A DNA stretch of 7,625 nt from NCBI GenBank assembly GCA_964418485.1, contig CAYQMH010000084.1, positions 1-7,625 of the forward strand, given 5' to 3'. The stretch comes from JAFGHJ01 sp964418485. GTDB lineage: Bacteria > Hydrothermota > UBA3072. Shown here piece after piece: positions 7,088 to 7,625 of this stretch (position 1 is the stretch's first letter; each line of letters starts with the position of its first letter). The notes beneath the pieces are model-generated. The model saw nothing but the letters and a program-made list of their open reading frames with translations. It did no database searches and was not told where the DNA came from. The translations under genes and the position numbers were made by a program.

Positions 7088-7625
7088 ATGGACTATTCTG
7101 CTAAGGATTTAATGGAGATGGATGATACATACGGAGCTCACAATTACAAACCTCTTGACGTAATTTTAAACAAAGGTGAGGGTGTCTGGGTATGGGATGT
7201 GGATGGAAATAAATATATGGACATGCTTTCTTCTTATTCCGCGTTGAATCATGGGCATCGAAATCCGATAATTATTAAAAGAATGAAAGAACAGCTCGAT
7301 AAACTTACTCTAACATCACGAGCGTTCAGAAATGACCAGCTGCCTTTGTTTCTGAAAAAAGTATGCGAAGTTACGGGCATGGAAATGGCTCTTCCTATGA
7401 ATACGGGCGCCGAGGGTGTAGAAACAGCGTTGAAGGCAATTAGAAAATGGGCATACAAGGTAAAAGGAGTTGCTGAAAATAAAGCCGAAATTATTTGCGC
7501 GAGCAACAATTTTCACGGAAGAACAATAACCATAATTTCCTTATCGACGGAAGAACAGTACAGAGATGGTTTTGGACCTATGACTCCGGGTTTTCCGATT
7601 GTACCTTATGGCGATGCGAAAGCAA
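7088..7625 (+). CDS. rocD: Ornithine aminotransferase, N-terminal part (cut by window end)
   Basis: The first 179 residues of a class-III PLP-dependent aminotransferase that is normally about 400 aa; the frame is open to the window edge. Ornithine aminotransferase moves the delta-amino group of ornithine to 2-oxoglutarate, giving glutamate semialdehyde/pyrroline-5-carboxylate and glutamate, and links arginine breakdown to proline and glutamate in the cytoplasm. Stretches characteristic of this enzyme rather than of acetylornithine aminotransferase are YGAHNYKPLDV (15-25), LSSYSALNHGHRNP (47-60), DKLTLTSRAF (71-80), MNTGAEGVETALKAIRKW (104-121; phosphate-binding loop), NFHGRT (141-146) and DGFGPMTPGFPIVPY (160-174). 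The catalytic lysine lies beyond the window. An ARG box and a TTGACA promoter precede it. It is divergent from the A2M gene and probably functionally unrelated to it. Whether further arginine-catabolism genes follow cannot be seen. Confidence 0.92.
   Translation, partial: MDYSAKDLMEMDDTYGAHNYKPLDVILNKGEGVWVWDVDGNKYMDMLSSYSALNHGHRNPIIIKRMKEQLDKLTLTSRAFRNDQLPLFLKKVCEVTGMEMALPMNTGAEGVETALKAIRKWAYKVKGVAENKAEIICASNNFHGRTITIISLSTEEQYRDGFGPMTPGFPIVPYGDAKA

Noticed and set aside
7249..7516. Minus-strand open frames over the rocD region
   Set aside because: They are antisense to highly conserved aminotransferase sequence and are explained as shadows of it.
7088..7625. Acetylornithine aminotransferase (argD) instead of ornithine aminotransferase
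   Set aside because: YGAHNYKPL, LSSYSALN, DKLTLTSRAF and DGFGPMTPGF are typical of ornithine aminotransferases and differ from argD proteins.

Overview
The window is AT-rich and holds three protein genes around one divergent intergenic region. An oversized secreted alpha-2-macroglobulin (A2M) protein (2068 aa, minus strand) fills about 80% of it. Directly downstream on the same strand lies a small zinc-ribbon/RDD membrane protein. On the plus strand, at the right edge, is the 5' part of an ornithine aminotransferase gene (rocD), cut off by the window end.

The organism is probably a member of the FCB supergroup (Bacteroidota and relatives such as Cloacimonadota, Marinimicrobia or related candidate phyla). 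The A2M has the layout typical of these bacteria: an N-terminal helical region, carboxypeptidase-regulatory-like 'GxVVDANTGEP' domains, a PYECSEQ thioester context and a WFPGGR motif. All three genes have strong AGGAGG-type Shine-Dalgarno sites, and there are sigma70-like TTGACA boxes. This is unlike classical Bacteroides, where SD sites are weak and promoters follow TTTG/TAnnTTTG, and it favours a non-Bacteroidota branch. Sequence reading alone cannot settle the lineage.

Layout: 1-70 has no gene and no clear terminator. 71-619 (-) is the RDD protein. A 44-nt gap without a terminator follows, so it is probably in one operon with A2M. 664-6870 (-) is A2M. 6871-7087 is the divergent control region, with a near-consensus promoter for A2M (TTGACA-17-TATTAT), a TTGACA-based promoter for rocD, a perfect match to the ARG-box consensus, and a second dyad next to the rocD ribosome binding site. 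7088-7625 (+) is partial rocD.

The A2M/RDD pair looks like an envelope unit: a secreted protease-trapping protein plus an inner-membrane protein of unknown role. rocD belongs to arginine/ornithine catabolism and appears to be separately controlled, probably by an ArgR/AhrC-type regulator. The two most interesting points are the ARG box in front of rocD and the TonB-receptor-like N-terminal module inserted into the A2M between its bait-region domain and its central A2M domain.
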